From assembly GCA_039105265.1 (NCBI GenBank), contig JAPFFF010000019.1:2326501-2390500 (forward strand): a DNA stretch of 64,000 nt, written 5' to 3'. Under the pieces are notes generated by a model, which was not told the DNA's origin, did no database searches, and was given only the letters and a program-made list of their open reading frames with translations. Made by a program: the position numbers and the translations under genes. Positions 34,634-43,679 of the stretch are shown here, in pieces; the stretch's first letter is position 1; each line of letters starts with the position of its first letter. The DNA is from Tritrichomonas musculus. Taxonomy: Eukaryota; Parabasalia; Tritrichomonadida; Tritrichomonadidae.

Positions 34634-37312
34634 ATGAGTGATACTACTACAAGATTTAAAGGAGATATACAGTTTAAGATAGGGGATGCTACTCGAAAAG
34701 GTAGCCAGTTATTAACCTTGGGTGACTTAGATAACTATGTACAGACAGGTCATTTATTTAATGAGGTCGAAGGTTTACCAGAAGTTGATATTAAAAATAA
34801 AAATATACAGTATGTATCATTTGAGTCTTCAACAACAACTTACAATATCCTTAAGTTTGTTAATTTGCCTGAAGACTTCATGAATAAGCTCAACGAAATA
34901 AAAACAGAGACTAATATATTTAAGATAGTATTGAGGAAGAATATAGTATATGATACAAGTGGTAATTTAGTCAAGGAGTTCTACATATATGTTAAGGATG
35001 GTCAAGTATACTCTCCTTTGATAACTAAAAGTAGTAATGGATGCAGTATAAATAATAGTACCATTATGGGATATATGAATATAGCTTTTGATAGTAAACT
35101 AGACTTCAACCCATATACCTTGTGGCTGAATGGGGAGTTGAGCATAATGAATGAATATATAACTGATTCTTTACAGACAGAGAAGGCAATAAAGTGTTCT
35201 ATAATAAAAGCTGATAATGCATTAAGTTTACGTAAAAGCGATGTACTATACTTATATAAGCCTACATCAACTAGTCAGGTTGTGATAGATAACAAGAAGT
35301 ATTGGTTACTTCAATGGAACATAGATACTGGATATACTATACCTAATGACTTAGAGTTTAGGTTTAATGAGTATTGTTTTGGTAATAAGTGGTTTTTATC
35401 ATGGGATGGCACAAAATGGGTAGGTGATAACATACAAGGTCATATCAATGGTAGATTAGTTAATGGATTAAATAAGGAGAATGAGTATGGTGAAGATGGT
35501 ACCTACATACAAGTCAAGAGGAGTGAGAGGAACATGAAACTGATTAATAAGCCTAATGACTACTCTCCTGATAACATACTACATTACATGATTCATGGAG
35601 GTAAGTGCAAAATAGACTGTTTTGTAAAATTAAAGACAGGGGAGATAGAACCTTTTTCTAAGTATGGTCTAGGATATCAAACAAGTCAAGGAGGTACAAA
35701 AGATGGATATGATATAGAAACAATAAGGTGCTATAAGATGAATAATGCTACTAATAAATTAGAAACTAGTGCTATTGATGAACTCTACCTAGATATAACC
35801 CTTGAAGGTTCTAAAAATGCAAATAGGTTCTCAGTTCGACCTACAGGAAAAGAAGGCAATGGAGGAGACAAGGTATGGTTGTTCTTACATGGTGTACTTG
35901 ATTCATGTGAACAGCTTGAATATACATATGCAGCTTCGACTACTAATGACTCAAGGGATATTAAGATATATTTAGCTGATGAATATGTTGACCCAATAGA
36001 TGAGGTTCATTGGGATTCAACTACTAACCCATTCGAGTATATCATTAAGCAGCAATTTTATGAAGTATCCCCAAATCCTAATGGGGCAACAACCTTATAT
36101 ACTGATTATAATATTACCTCCTCTAAGATAATTACTGCTGATAATATTACTACTATGAGGAGTGATTTAAACTTAGTTACCAACAATGTAGATGTTATTA
36201 GCTATGATGTTAACGAAATGAACACTGTTATGGAAAGTCTAAAAGGTAGAGTATCAAGGACTGAACAAGTTACTCAACATCTGGAGGATGATGTAGATAA
36301 TTTACGTATAGTCTCATGGACTGCATTAGCTTTTGGAGTTGCAGGTACTGCTGGGTCAATAGGTTCTATTGGTATGCAGCTATTTCCAGATGGTATAAGC
36401 TTTCCTACCATAAAAGGTGGAGGATTCCTTAAAAGGTTATTCTCTCATAAGTCAACCAAAGGTATGAGTGATTTGGTTAGAAATAGCATTAACTTCATGT
36501 CAGGTACTACAGCAAGAAGCATAACCAAAGATATTACACCTATAATTACCTGGTGTGAGGAAGAGTATAAGCAACTAGATGAACTACCTTTTACTGATGA
36601 GAATGATAACCCTGATACTGGAACCTTGACATTAAGTGGTGCTATGGATATCAGCAATATGTTTAGGGATTCACTCAAGCCTTGTTTCAAGTTGTTAGCT
36701 GAGAAGGTCAATGAGCTAGAGGCAGAGTTTGATAACTACCCTACTGTGGATGAAGCTAATGAAGGTCTAGATGTACTTATACGTAGGATAGAGACATTAG
36801 AGGGTGAAAATACAACCTTGAAGGCTACAATCGAAGCAATGGAAACTAGATTAGCTGCTCTTGAAGGCAATACAGATAACTACTTAACTAAGGCTAATGT
36901 CATTAATGAATACAATTATAGTAAAATCGAAACTGATATTTATGGATGGAATGACCATCAAATCGACCCTGAAGTATTTAATAAAATTTTGAGGCTTGGA
37001 TGTACAATTCGTGCTTTCCGTGAATCAAACACAAATGAAAGATGGGATGGACGTTATCTTCCAGAAAAGAAGGATTATGAAATAATCGAGAAAAAGACAT
37101 GGGTGTTTGTTCATGAAGATATCACAAGCAACCTGAGCATTCGCATATACTACCATGGTTACTCCGAACTAAATGATAAAATGATTTGTCAAATACATGG
37201 TTTGCCAGGTTTAAATAGTATAATCATTGAGAGTTTGGCCATTGAAGAAGGCAGTAAATTTAATTCATATAATGTGTACTGTAAAGAAATAGTCGATGCT
37301 AAACTATCATGA
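34634..37312 (+). CDS. Fibre/spike-like protein 2 of element S
   Basis: 892 residues from the ATG at 34634. N-terminal modules (RFKGDIQFKIGD, about 7-18) lead to NPFEYIIKQQFYEV and YNITSSKIITADNITTMRSD, matching protein 1. Then a coiled coil (RVSRTEQVTQHLEDDVDNL), a glycine-zipper hydrophobic segment (ALAFGVAGTAGSIGSIG, about 575-592) and a second coiled coil (IEAMETRLAALEG). The last 110 residues form another strand-rich domain. Paired genes with a shared block suggest duplication. The hydrophobic segment may insert into a membrane. Confidence 0.7.
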   Translation: MSDTTTRFKGDIQFKIGDATRKGSQLLTLGDLDNYVQTGHLFNEVEGLPEVDIKNKNIQYVSFESSTTTYNILKFVNLPEDFMNKLNEIKTETNIFKIVLRKNIVYDTSGNLVKEFYIYVKDGQVYSPLITKSSNGCSINNSTIMGYMNIAFDSKLDFNPYTLWLNGELSIMNEYITDSLQTEKAIKCSIIKADNALSLRKSDVLYLYKPTSTSQVVIDNKKYWLLQWNIDTGYTIPNDLEFRFNEYCFGNKWFLSWDGTKWVGDNIQGHINGRLVNGLNKENEYGEDGTYIQVKRSERNMKLINKPNDYSPDNILHYMIHGGKCKIDCFVKLKTGEIEPFSKYGLGYQTSQGGTKDGYDIETIRCYKMNNATNKLETSAIDELYLDITLEGSKNANRFSVRPTGKEGNGGDKVWLFLHGVLDSCEQLEYTYAASTTNDSRDIKIYLADEYVDPIDEVHWDSTTNPFEYIIKQQFYEVSPNPNGATTLYTDYNITSSKIITADNITTMRSDLNLVTNNVDVISYDVNEMNTVMESLKGRVSRTEQVTQHLEDDVDNLRIVSWTALAFGVAGTAGSIGSIGMQLFPDGISFPTIKGGGFLKRLFSHKSTKGMSDLVRNSINFMSGTTARSITKDITPIITWCEEEYKQLDELPFTDENDNPDTGTLTLSGAMDISNMFRDSLKPCFKLLAEKVNELEAEFDNYPTVDEANEGLDVLIRRIETLEGENTTLKATIEAMETRLAALEGNTDNYLTKANVINEYNYSKIETDIYGWNDHQIDPEVFNKILRLGCTIRAFRESNTNERWDGRYLPEKKDYEIIEKKTWVFVHEDITSNLSIRIYYHGYSELNDKMICQIHGLPGLNSIIIESLAIEEGSKFNSYNVYCKEIVDAKLS

Positions 37313-37325
37313 GTAGGTGTCATAC

Positions 37326-37557
37326 ACGAGATTCTCGGGGCAGGTACCTGTGCCGTTTCATAGATGGGCGGTTGTGGGGTGGGGTACCTGTGCCGTTTCA
37401 TTGATGGGGAGCAGTAGTGAGAACAAGAATATTTTTTTCTTTTCTTTTCTTTTTTTCTTTTTCTTTTCTTTTCTTTTTTTTTCTTTTTCTTTTATGACGA
37501 GTTCGTGTTGACGCGTGGGGTGCCAGCCCCAGCGGAAACCGACTCGTATATACTACT
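37326..37557 (-). repeat. Element S right terminal inverted repeat
   Basis: Inverse copy of 31327-31558. It starts 13 bases after the stop of the second fibre-like gene, so coding sequence reaches almost to the repeat. Confidence 0.9.
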
Positions 37558-37834
37558 CCTGAAGCGCCACAAAGATATACCTGAAGGGTCACAAAGTATA
37601 CTTAGAGCGCCACAAAGAGGAGTCTGCAAGTTTTTATGACCAAATATTGTCTCAGATCACATGTCTTTTTCGTCTCATTTTTTTTTCAGAGAGTATTCAA
37701 ATTTTTTTTTTCTGAAGTCTTTTTCAAATTAGAATTTTGAGATATTTCACAAAAAGTTTGATGTCAAAAAATGTTTGATTATATCCTTGATGCACCACAA
37801 AAGATGAAAGTCAAAAAATTTTTTTCATATCATT

Positions 37835-38245
37835 TTTATCTTGGTTAGTGGTCCATTTTGACGGTCCAAAAGCTGGTCCATTTTAGATCCCCAAAACTTT
37901 TATAGAAAGCGATTTTTTGGATTTTCCCAAATGATCGAAAATTTACTTGATTTTCAGTGAAAATATCTTTTTATAAGATTGGACCAGTTTTTGGACCACT
38001 TTTTGGACCACCTAAAAATCCTATATATTTTATAGCTAAAACCAAGGGTTTTTTGAACTGCTTCTTTTTGAACCGCTGAATTTTTTTGAGATATTAGGAT
38101 TTTAACTTTGGACCAGGTCCAAAATTTTGGACCATTAACCAGGATAAATGAGCCCAAAATCGAACATTACTGAATTTTTATAAGATTGGACCAGCTTTTG
38201 GACCACTTTTTGGACCACCCCAAAATGGACCATTAACCAAGATAA
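37835..38245. repeat. GGACC-rich MITE-like repeat, copy 2 (complete)
   Basis: 411 bases with terminal inverted repeats: TTATCTTGGTTAGTGGTCCA at the left and the inverse TGGACCATTAACCAAGATAA at the right. The interior equals copy 1 (24906-25288) apart from scattered changes and carries a third, inner copy of the right-end phrase (about 38130-38150). No coding potential. The family, size and ends are those of a MITE; the partner transposase is not in the window. With the repeats to the left it accounts for the gap 37313-38263. Confidence 0.8.
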
Positions 38246-38263
38246 AAAAAAATAATTATATCT

Positions 38264-40630
38264 TTATATTGAGGCTTTTTTCTTTTTCCTTAATTTTGCT
38301 TCTTTTTTGTCTGAAGAACTTGACATATTCTTTATTTTTTCCTTCATTTCTTTTTCTAATTTTTCTTTTTGCTTCTTGAGTGTTTCTTTTTCTAATTTTT
38401 CTTTTTGTTTTTTCATCTTTTTCATCTTCTTTAAGAATTGTTTTCTTCTTGAACCAACATCATCGGAATCACTATCTGATGAATCATCTGATTTTTTACC
38501 AAAAAGTTTAGACTTCTTCTTTTTCATTAATTTTTTCATGAGTTCTTTTCGGCGTTTCTTTTTCGAAGTTGATATATCGTCAGAATCACTATCGGAATCA
38601 TCAGAATCGTCAACAAGATTAAATTTAACTTTTCCTGTTTCATCATCTTTTTGAATTAAATTTTCTCCTTGTTTCTTTAACATTTCTTTATCTTGAGGGA
38701 GATAATTACTATTATCTATTAAATCATCTATCATTGTTTTTGCTTTCATCATTAAATTTTCTTTTGCTTCGGGAGTGTCTTCTATTGTATATTCATATTT
38801 TGCCAAATCATCAAAAACTTTATCTCTAATTTTATTATATTCTTTCTTCCAATTTGTTTTCGGGATATAGTCATTAATATCAGGGAATTCTACTTCTAAA
38901 GTTGGTAGATTTTGAACTTCTTGTAAAGTCTGTTTTCGTAAATCATCAACATATTTAGATATATTTCCATTCTCTATAGATACGGAAGATGTTCTCATTT
39001 TTCCTAATTCAGACATCCAATTTTGAATATTTTTCAAAGCTTTATTTCTATTTTTTGTAATACTTTTCATAGTTTGTTTATTTCCAAAACTATCAAAATC
39101 ATCTCCATGATGATATCCAAAATCCCATGAACTTTTCTTCGATCTTGGGAATAAATCTTTACCTTTTATTTTTATCGGCCTTCCATTTTTCATAACAATT
39201 TCAGATACTTCAGGTTTGCTTGATGTTGTTGGAGGTAGTTTTGGACTTTTATCTTCTTCCTCTTCTATTATTTGAACTCTAGCTTTTGGGTATTTTGAAA
39301 CCATTTCTGTTGTTGTATTTTTTGGTATTGACTCTTCTGATGGTTTATTTTTTGTCTCTGAATCTGCCGAAGGAGGAGGAGGGATAAAGGAACTTATTTG
39401 ATATTTTTGTTGAATTTCTTCTTTTTTCTCTTTCAGGAATTTGATTCGATATTTTGTATCTACTATTTCTTCTTTTTCATCTTTGATTTCGTCTTCTGTC
39501 AGACTCTTATCTTTTTTTATTTCTTCTTTTATTTCGGTTATTTTTTCTTTTTCTTCGTCTTCCATTTTCTGAATTTCAGCAACAACTTCTTCTGCTTTTT
39601 TTTCAGTTTTCTCTTCTTCTAATTCTTTTATTTTATCTCCGATTTCGGTATTTAAAACTTCTTCTTTAGCTTTCTCTTCTTTCTCTTCTTTATCTTCTTC
39701 CATTTCATCATTTATTTCAAAATCTTCATCGGAAGCAAAATTTTCTAATTTCTTTTTGAATTTCTTCATTTTTTGTTTGACTTTTGCGATTTCAGGGTCA
39801 TCTTCTTCTTCTTCAACAATTATTTCTTTTGTATTTGATGCATAATCTGCTCCTTTATCCCATAATTTATCTAAAATATCAAATTCTTTTTGATAATTCG
39901 ATAAGTCTTCTTCAATAAATTGTCTTGTCTTTTCCATCCCGACTTGAGAATCAACATCTTGAGGGATAGAGTATCGATTCAAAAAACGACCTTCTGCATA
40001 ATATTTTTCAAAATTTTGTAGTTCATCTTCTCGTTCAGAAATTAAGTTATCTAAATCATCTAACTTATCTCGTAATTTTCTTCTGTCATTATCATATTCT
40101 TTTTCGAATTTTTCAATTTCTTCTTTTTTGTCTTCTTTTTTGTCTTCCACAACTGACGCTTCTTTTTTGTCTTCTTCTTCTTCAGAATCACTTTCTGATG
40201 ATGATGAGGATGATTCATCTGTTTCGTTTGGATATCTTTTAACAGGGAAGTCCTTAGGTTTCATTTGTATTGGAAATTCACAATCTGTATTCTCATAAGT
40301 AGCTAAATCAAAATAAATTCGAGCCTTTTTTCCAATAAAATTTTCATTCCCTTCGACAAAAGGATCAAGACATCTCCAACCATAAATTAAGCCATAAACC
40401 ATATTATCAGTCTCTTTACAAAAATTTTGAATTTTATCAACATCTTCATCAAAAAGAGATCTTCGACACCATTGATATGGTATTTTGAATTCAAAAGTAG
40501 GACAAGAAACAAATTCCATTTTCGAATCAGAATGAAATTTTAAGACATTTAATTTGATATCACATTTCTTCGTATTTTTTACGAGGCCTATCATCGAATT
40601 CAAAGGCAATAACCATTCATCTTCAATCAT
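38264..40630 (-). CDS. Long charged coiled-coil protein with FC-GLIYG head
   Basis: 788 residues. The head (1-140; LLPLNSMIGLV, KIQNFCKETDNMVYGLIYGW) is paralogous to the N-terminus of 6409-7455. A long acidic/basic coiled coil follows (about 150-420, many E-K blocks), a proline-rich stretch (about 420-430), a globular-looking part (about 470-640; SSWDFGYHHGDDFDSFG) and a lysine-rich coiled-coil end (about 700-788). It could be a scaffold or core protein. Extreme E/K bias makes homology searches unreliable. Confidence 0.7.
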   Translation of the reverse strand: MIEDEWLLPLNSMIGLVKNTKKCDIKLNVLKFHSDSKMEFVSCPTFEFKIPYQWCRRSLFDEDVDKIQNFCKETDNMVYGLIYGWRCLDPFVEGNENFIGKKARIYFDLATYENTDCEFPIQMKPKDFPVKRYPNETDESSSSSSESDSEEEEDKKEASVVEDKKEDKKEEIEKFEKEYDNDRRKLRDKLDDLDNLISEREDELQNFEKYYAEGRFLNRYSIPQDVDSQVGMEKTRQFIEEDLSNYQKEFDILDKLWDKGADYASNTKEIIVEEEEDDPEIAKVKQKMKKFKKKLENFASDEDFEINDEMEEDKEEKEEKAKEEVLNTEIGDKIKELEEEKTEKKAEEVVAEIQKMEDEEKEKITEIKEEIKKDKSLTEDEIKDEKEEIVDTKYRIKFLKEKKEEIQQKYQISSFIPPPPSADSETKNKPSEESIPKNTTTEMVSKYPKARVQIIEEEEDKSPKLPPTTSSKPEVSEIVMKNGRPIKIKGKDLFPRSKKSSWDFGYHHGDDFDSFGNKQTMKSITKNRNKALKNIQNWMSELGKMRTSSVSIENGNISKYVDDLRKQTLQEVQNLPTLEVEFPDINDYIPKTNWKKEYNKIRDKVFDDLAKYEYTIEDTPEAKENLMMKAKTMIDDLIDNSNYLPQDKEMLKKQGENLIQKDDETGKVKFNLVDDSDDSDSDSDDISTSKKKRRKELMKKLMKKKKSKLFGKKSDDSSDSDSDDVGSRRKQFLKKMKKMKKQKEKLEKETLKKQKEKLEKEMKEKIKNMSSSSDKKEAKLRKKKKASI

Positions 40631-40659
40631 TTAGAGTTTTAAAAAAATAATTCTATTCC

Positions 40660-41118
40660 TTATTTCATCGATATTCTTAATTCTTGAAATAAATCTAGGA
40701 AATCTTGTATTTTATCCATCTCTCCAATAACAAATTCCTTATTTTTTTCTTCTTTAATCTTAAAACCATTATATGTTAAATAATAAGTTCCAAAATCTTG
40801 TTTTTTAACAGTAATCCCAAAAACTTCTCCTTTGACTCTTTTTTCAATTTCAATAATCAGAGGAGGGATTCTCTTAAAATCAGCAATCCAATCTTCGTAA
40901 TCAACATATCGAAAAGGATATTTTGGAGCCAAAATTATTCGATGAGAGTTTTTATCGATATGAAAGTCATCACCTATAATTTGATTATCTACTAAGATAT
41001 CTGTAAATAATAAATTTAATTTTAATAATTTTTGTATTTCGACCATATCTAGAGGAGAATTAAATCTTATTTCATAAAATATTGGCAAAATTTGTTTTTC
41101 TGGATAGACTTGTTCCAT
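40660..41118 (-). CDS. Small unknown protein, KxxVFGITV family
   Basis: 152 residues. DWIADFKRIPPLIIEIEKRV, then KGEVFGITVKKQDFGTYYLT, fits the M family pattern (helix, basic turn, G-containing strand). Its N-terminal half (FYEIRFNSPLDMVEIQKLL) is its own. It sits 30 bases upstream of 38264-40630 on the same strand, so they may be co-transcribed. Confidence 0.6.
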   Translation of the reverse strand: MEQVYPEKQILPIFYEIRFNSPLDMVEIQKLLKLNLLFTDILVDNQIIGDDFHIDKNSHRIILAPKYPFRYVDYEDWIADFKRIPPLIIEIEKRVKGEVFGITVKKQDFGTYYLTYNGFKIKEEKNKEFVIGEMDKIQDFLDLFQELRISMK

Positions 41119-41207
41119 TTAAACTTTGTTTTCAAAAAAAGAAATAATTTTTTTATTTTCTCTTTATTCAGAACTCATTTAAAAATTTTTTTTCCACCAC
41201 ATAAAAA

Positions 41208-41741
41208 ATGATCAAGAAACGAAACGCAAACGCCGGAGTTAATGCAAATGTCTCCCTTGAACCATCTGCAGCATCTCAATCTACAAATAATTTAACAAAT
41301 AATATCTTTATTAATAAAAGAGAAGATGGTAAAGAAGATATTGTCATCACAAGAGATATTGAATTACAAAAATCTCTTCCAGATGACCCTAATGAATATG
41401 ATGTTAAATATAAGATTTTAGAGACATATGCAAAAATTTTATTAAATCAAGATAAAGCATTAATATCGAATTTAATATTTAAAAATAGTATTATTGTCCC
41501 AATTGACGCTTTACAAAATATTATCAAAACAATTTTAGGAAAGAAATGTTCGGTCGAAATTTATATTGATGAAGATATCAAATGTTGTGCTTCAAAAGTA
41601 TCTCCTATCCGCAAAATTGAAGCTATCAAAATCGTTAATGAAGATGGAGAAATGATAACTGACTTTAAACAAGTTTATAACAAAGAATTTAATGATTTAG
41701 TTAATGTTTATCATTTATGTCTTAAATTTGTCGTTGTATAA
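41208..41741 (+). CDS. Homologue of Polinton protein d in element M
   Basis: 177 residues. The C-terminal domain (about 70-177) aligns with gene d of A and C: KILETYAKILLNQDKA for KFLETLLSIYELNPLR, then VEIYIDEDIKCCASKV for VELIIDEDSGCTGCVS, KIVNEDGE for LVTKDGK, and YHLCLKFVVV for GISLKLCV. The disordered N-terminus is also alike in style. It is the one clear protein link between M and the Polintons beyond enzymes. In C the gene is next to the capsid gene. Confidence 0.7.
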   Translation: MIKKRNANAGVNANVSLEPSAASQSTNNLTNNIFINKREDGKEDIVITRDIELQKSLPDDPNEYDVKYKILETYAKILLNQDKALISNLIFKNSIIVPIDALQNIIKTILGKKCSVEIYIDEDIKCCASKVSPIRKIEAIKIVNEDGEMITDFKQVYNKEFNDLVNVYHLCLKFVVV

Positions 41742-41779
41742 AAAAAAATTTGTATCATAAATATGTTTTTTTTTGTAGT

Positions 41780-42858
41780 TTACAATATTGCTCTTACTTG
41801 TTTGATATATAAATGATTTTCTGGAGTTGTATTTACCCACAAATTTATTGAAAAAGAATATGTATGTTCGTCTTCGTCAAATTTCACACTCTGTATTGCT
41901 TTTCCTCCATAAATTTCATCAAGTAAAGCAATTTGTGCTTGGTGAAGAATTCGAATAAAATGACGTTTTCCAGAGTGATCATAAAAGAGTATAACAACTT
42001 CATAACATTCAGGATATTCGAATAGGACTTCAACTTTTTGTTGATCTACGAGATACGAAAATGTTATTGAACCACTAGCATGAGAATCATAACATTCTAC
42101 AAATCCAGGATAAAAAATCTTCCATTCTGTATCGTCTTTAATTTTATTATTGAATGAGAGGAAGAAATTTATGAAATATCCAAATATCTCACCAACAGGA
42201 CAATCATTATTTGATCTAACAACTTTGAAGTACTTTACGTCAGAAAAATCACCAAGATCTTCCAAATAATCATCATAAAGGAGATCACACCCAGGAGGTC
42301 TCTCAAAAGTACAACACACTTTTGACACATCTCTTCGATATTTATCAGTATCCAATTCTGTCTTGAGGACTAAATTTTTGACGATTCGATATTGAAAATC
42401 ACCAAGCTTCGAAAAGACGATGAGCGTACCAGATTTTGTTGCGATATTCAAAAACAATACAAAGTCCCATTTGAATGACATTTGGTATTGTAAAATAAGA
42501 TATTTATCTTCACTCTTGGTTAGATCGAATTTAAAGCCAAGTTCAAATTCATTATCAGGCCAGTAGAAATATCCAAGATATTGACTCGGACTGTCCAAGG
42601 CATCTTTGTTTCGATCTGTTCGAATAAACTCGGTCATCGCTGTCTCAAAAAATTTCTCTAATTCAAAATTATTATCTGTCTTTAAAACAAATTCATCTTT
42701 TTTGAGTATTTTTTCTGCAAGTGTTAATTTGGTATCTAAATTTCTTGATTCGCTTTCTATAAAAAACCGCCAATCATCAGGCGCATTGTCAACATAATTG
42801 ACGTAATAATTTTTTCCGTCAATATCGACATCGGTATATATTTCGCTATTCTCAGGGA
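41780..42858 (-). CDS. Strand-rich unknown protein interrupted by element C
   Basis: About 359 residues of this gene remain in the window; element C sits at its upstream end, and the frame only continues by chance into the terminal sequence of C with no ATG. The protein is rich in aromatic residues and strands (FYWPDNEFELGFKFDLTK, CYEVVILFYDHSGKRHFIRI), with no membrane helix. No family recognised. Its place beside the d homologue makes a structural role thinkable. It dates C as younger than M. Confidence 0.65.
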
Positions 42859-43199
42859 AGTAGTGATAGTGTATCAATAATCGGGACCAGATAAATCCCA
42901 CCTAAAAACGCCTTTAAATGGCCCATATTTGGGCCCCATAAATTCCAAAAATGGCCCATATTCGGGTCAATATTCAAAATCCACATACTGCATACCTCCC
43001 CCAAAACGCTTATAAAACGCCCATATTTGGGCCCATACAAATTCCAAAAATAGGCCGCATATGGCCCACCTATAGCCCACCTATAGCACTACCTATGGGA
43101 CCACCTACGACAGACAAAAATATCCCATATTCGGGGACTCAGATGAATTTGGGAAAACCTATTTTTATATTTGAATATTGATTTTTTATCGCATCCCAA
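42859..43199. repeat. Element C terminal region with imperfect tandem repeat
   Basis: Non-coding. Two related units of about 105 bases (about 42902-43010 and 43010-43075) share CCCATATTTGGGCCC, AAATTCCAAAAAT and AAAACGC phrases; short echoes (GGCCCACCTATAGCCCACC) follow to 43100. GGCCCATATTTGGGCC is palindromic. This is probably the left terminal inverted repeat; the matching right end lies outside the window. Confidence 0.6.
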
Positions 43200-43679
43200 A
43201 TGGAAGCCACTCCAAGCTACTCCAATGTCTACGAATACATCAACACACTAGTAGCCCTATTGCCAAAGCCTGATGAATTTGCACAATGCAATTTCGCGAT
43301 ATTATGTGACAAGTTCCCATTCAACTTGAAGAACTCATTGTACCTCGCGAAAGTCCTATATGTATCACTCCAGAATGATACTGAAACCATTAGATTCTAC
43401 CCTAATAAGCTCAAGGAGATGGGCCTCGAATTTGTCAAATTGTCATCCAATAGTAGACGCAAATTGAGTGTCAACATGCAGGAGTTCTTCGTAAATGGGA
43501 ATACCGAAAAGCACGAATACAAGGAATGTCCGTATTACAACTACTCGATTGAGAGAACCAATATAAATACCAAGGATCTCATTGCCAAATTACGTGAAAA
43601 ATACGATATTGCAGAACCTGATGTATTCATCGGCAAGCATCAGGATTTGGTATTGGATGCTGACCCAGAGTTTGCCTAA
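43200..43679 (+). CDS. Conserved Polinton protein g
   Basis: 159 residues, homologous to 3702-4202: NVYEYINTLVALLPKPDEF, FVNGNTE, YNYSIERTN, LREKYDIAEP, GKHQDLVLD. It is the first gene inside the left end of C and overlaps the convergent ATPase by four bases at the stop. Function unknown; co-conservation with the ATPase suggests a packaging or virion role. Confidence 0.75.
   Translation: MEATPSYSNVYEYINTLVALLPKPDEFAQCNFAILCDKFPFNLKNSLYLAKVLYVSLQNDTETIRFYPNKLKEMGLEFVKLSSNSRRKLSVNMQEFFVNGNTEKHEYKECPYYNYSIERTNINTKDLIAKLREKYDIAEPDVFIGKHQDLVLDADPEFA

Larger units (their letters stand above)
31327..37557. mobile_element. Element S: 6.2 kb TIR element with two fibre-like genes (fossil, looks whole)
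   Basis: The ends are AGTAGTATATACGAGTCGG and its inverse, flanked by CCTGA on both sides (31322-31326, 37558-37562): a 5-bp target duplication. The terminal repeats (about 230 bp) match almost perfectly, so the insertion is young. Only two long genes lie inside and both are open. There is no integrase, polymerase or ATPase, so it is non-autonomous. The AG start and rve-like duplication size fit mobilisation by a Polinton-type integrase. It lies within element M. Confidence 0.85.
5080..42858. mobile_element. Element M: large integrated virus-like element (fossil)
   Basis: The region encodes polymerase B (11.9-15.3 kb), rve integrase (20.3-21.7 kb), primase-SF3 helicase (22.4-24.7 kb), a second SF3 helicase (28.2-30.1 kb), a kinase, a membrane-active peptide gene and many small genes linked by shared promoter motifs. 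Boundaries are soft: the left one is placed by gene content, the right one is where element C interrupts the 41.8 kb gene. About 31.5 kb remain after removing element S. No capsid protein or packaging ATPase is recognised. Most genes look whole, so the copy may be young. The family is unresolved: Polinton-like by polymerase and integrase, but with a larger gene set. Confidence 0.65.

Noticed and set aside
31237-37620. AGCGCCACAAAG units as a CRISPR array
   Set aside because: The units are nearly contiguous with no spacer-length unique sequence, and there are no cas genes.
31119-37775. The 85-base direct repeats as LTRs of a retroelement around element S
   Set aside because: The target duplication and terminal inverted repeats lie inside them, there is no reverse transcriptase or gag, and they are too short; they were already part of element M.
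37954-38157. Minus-strand frame inside the MITE-like repeat (also 25040-25225)
   Set aside because: The same frame in both copies comes from recent duplication of the repeat; the peptide is low in information and has no start context.
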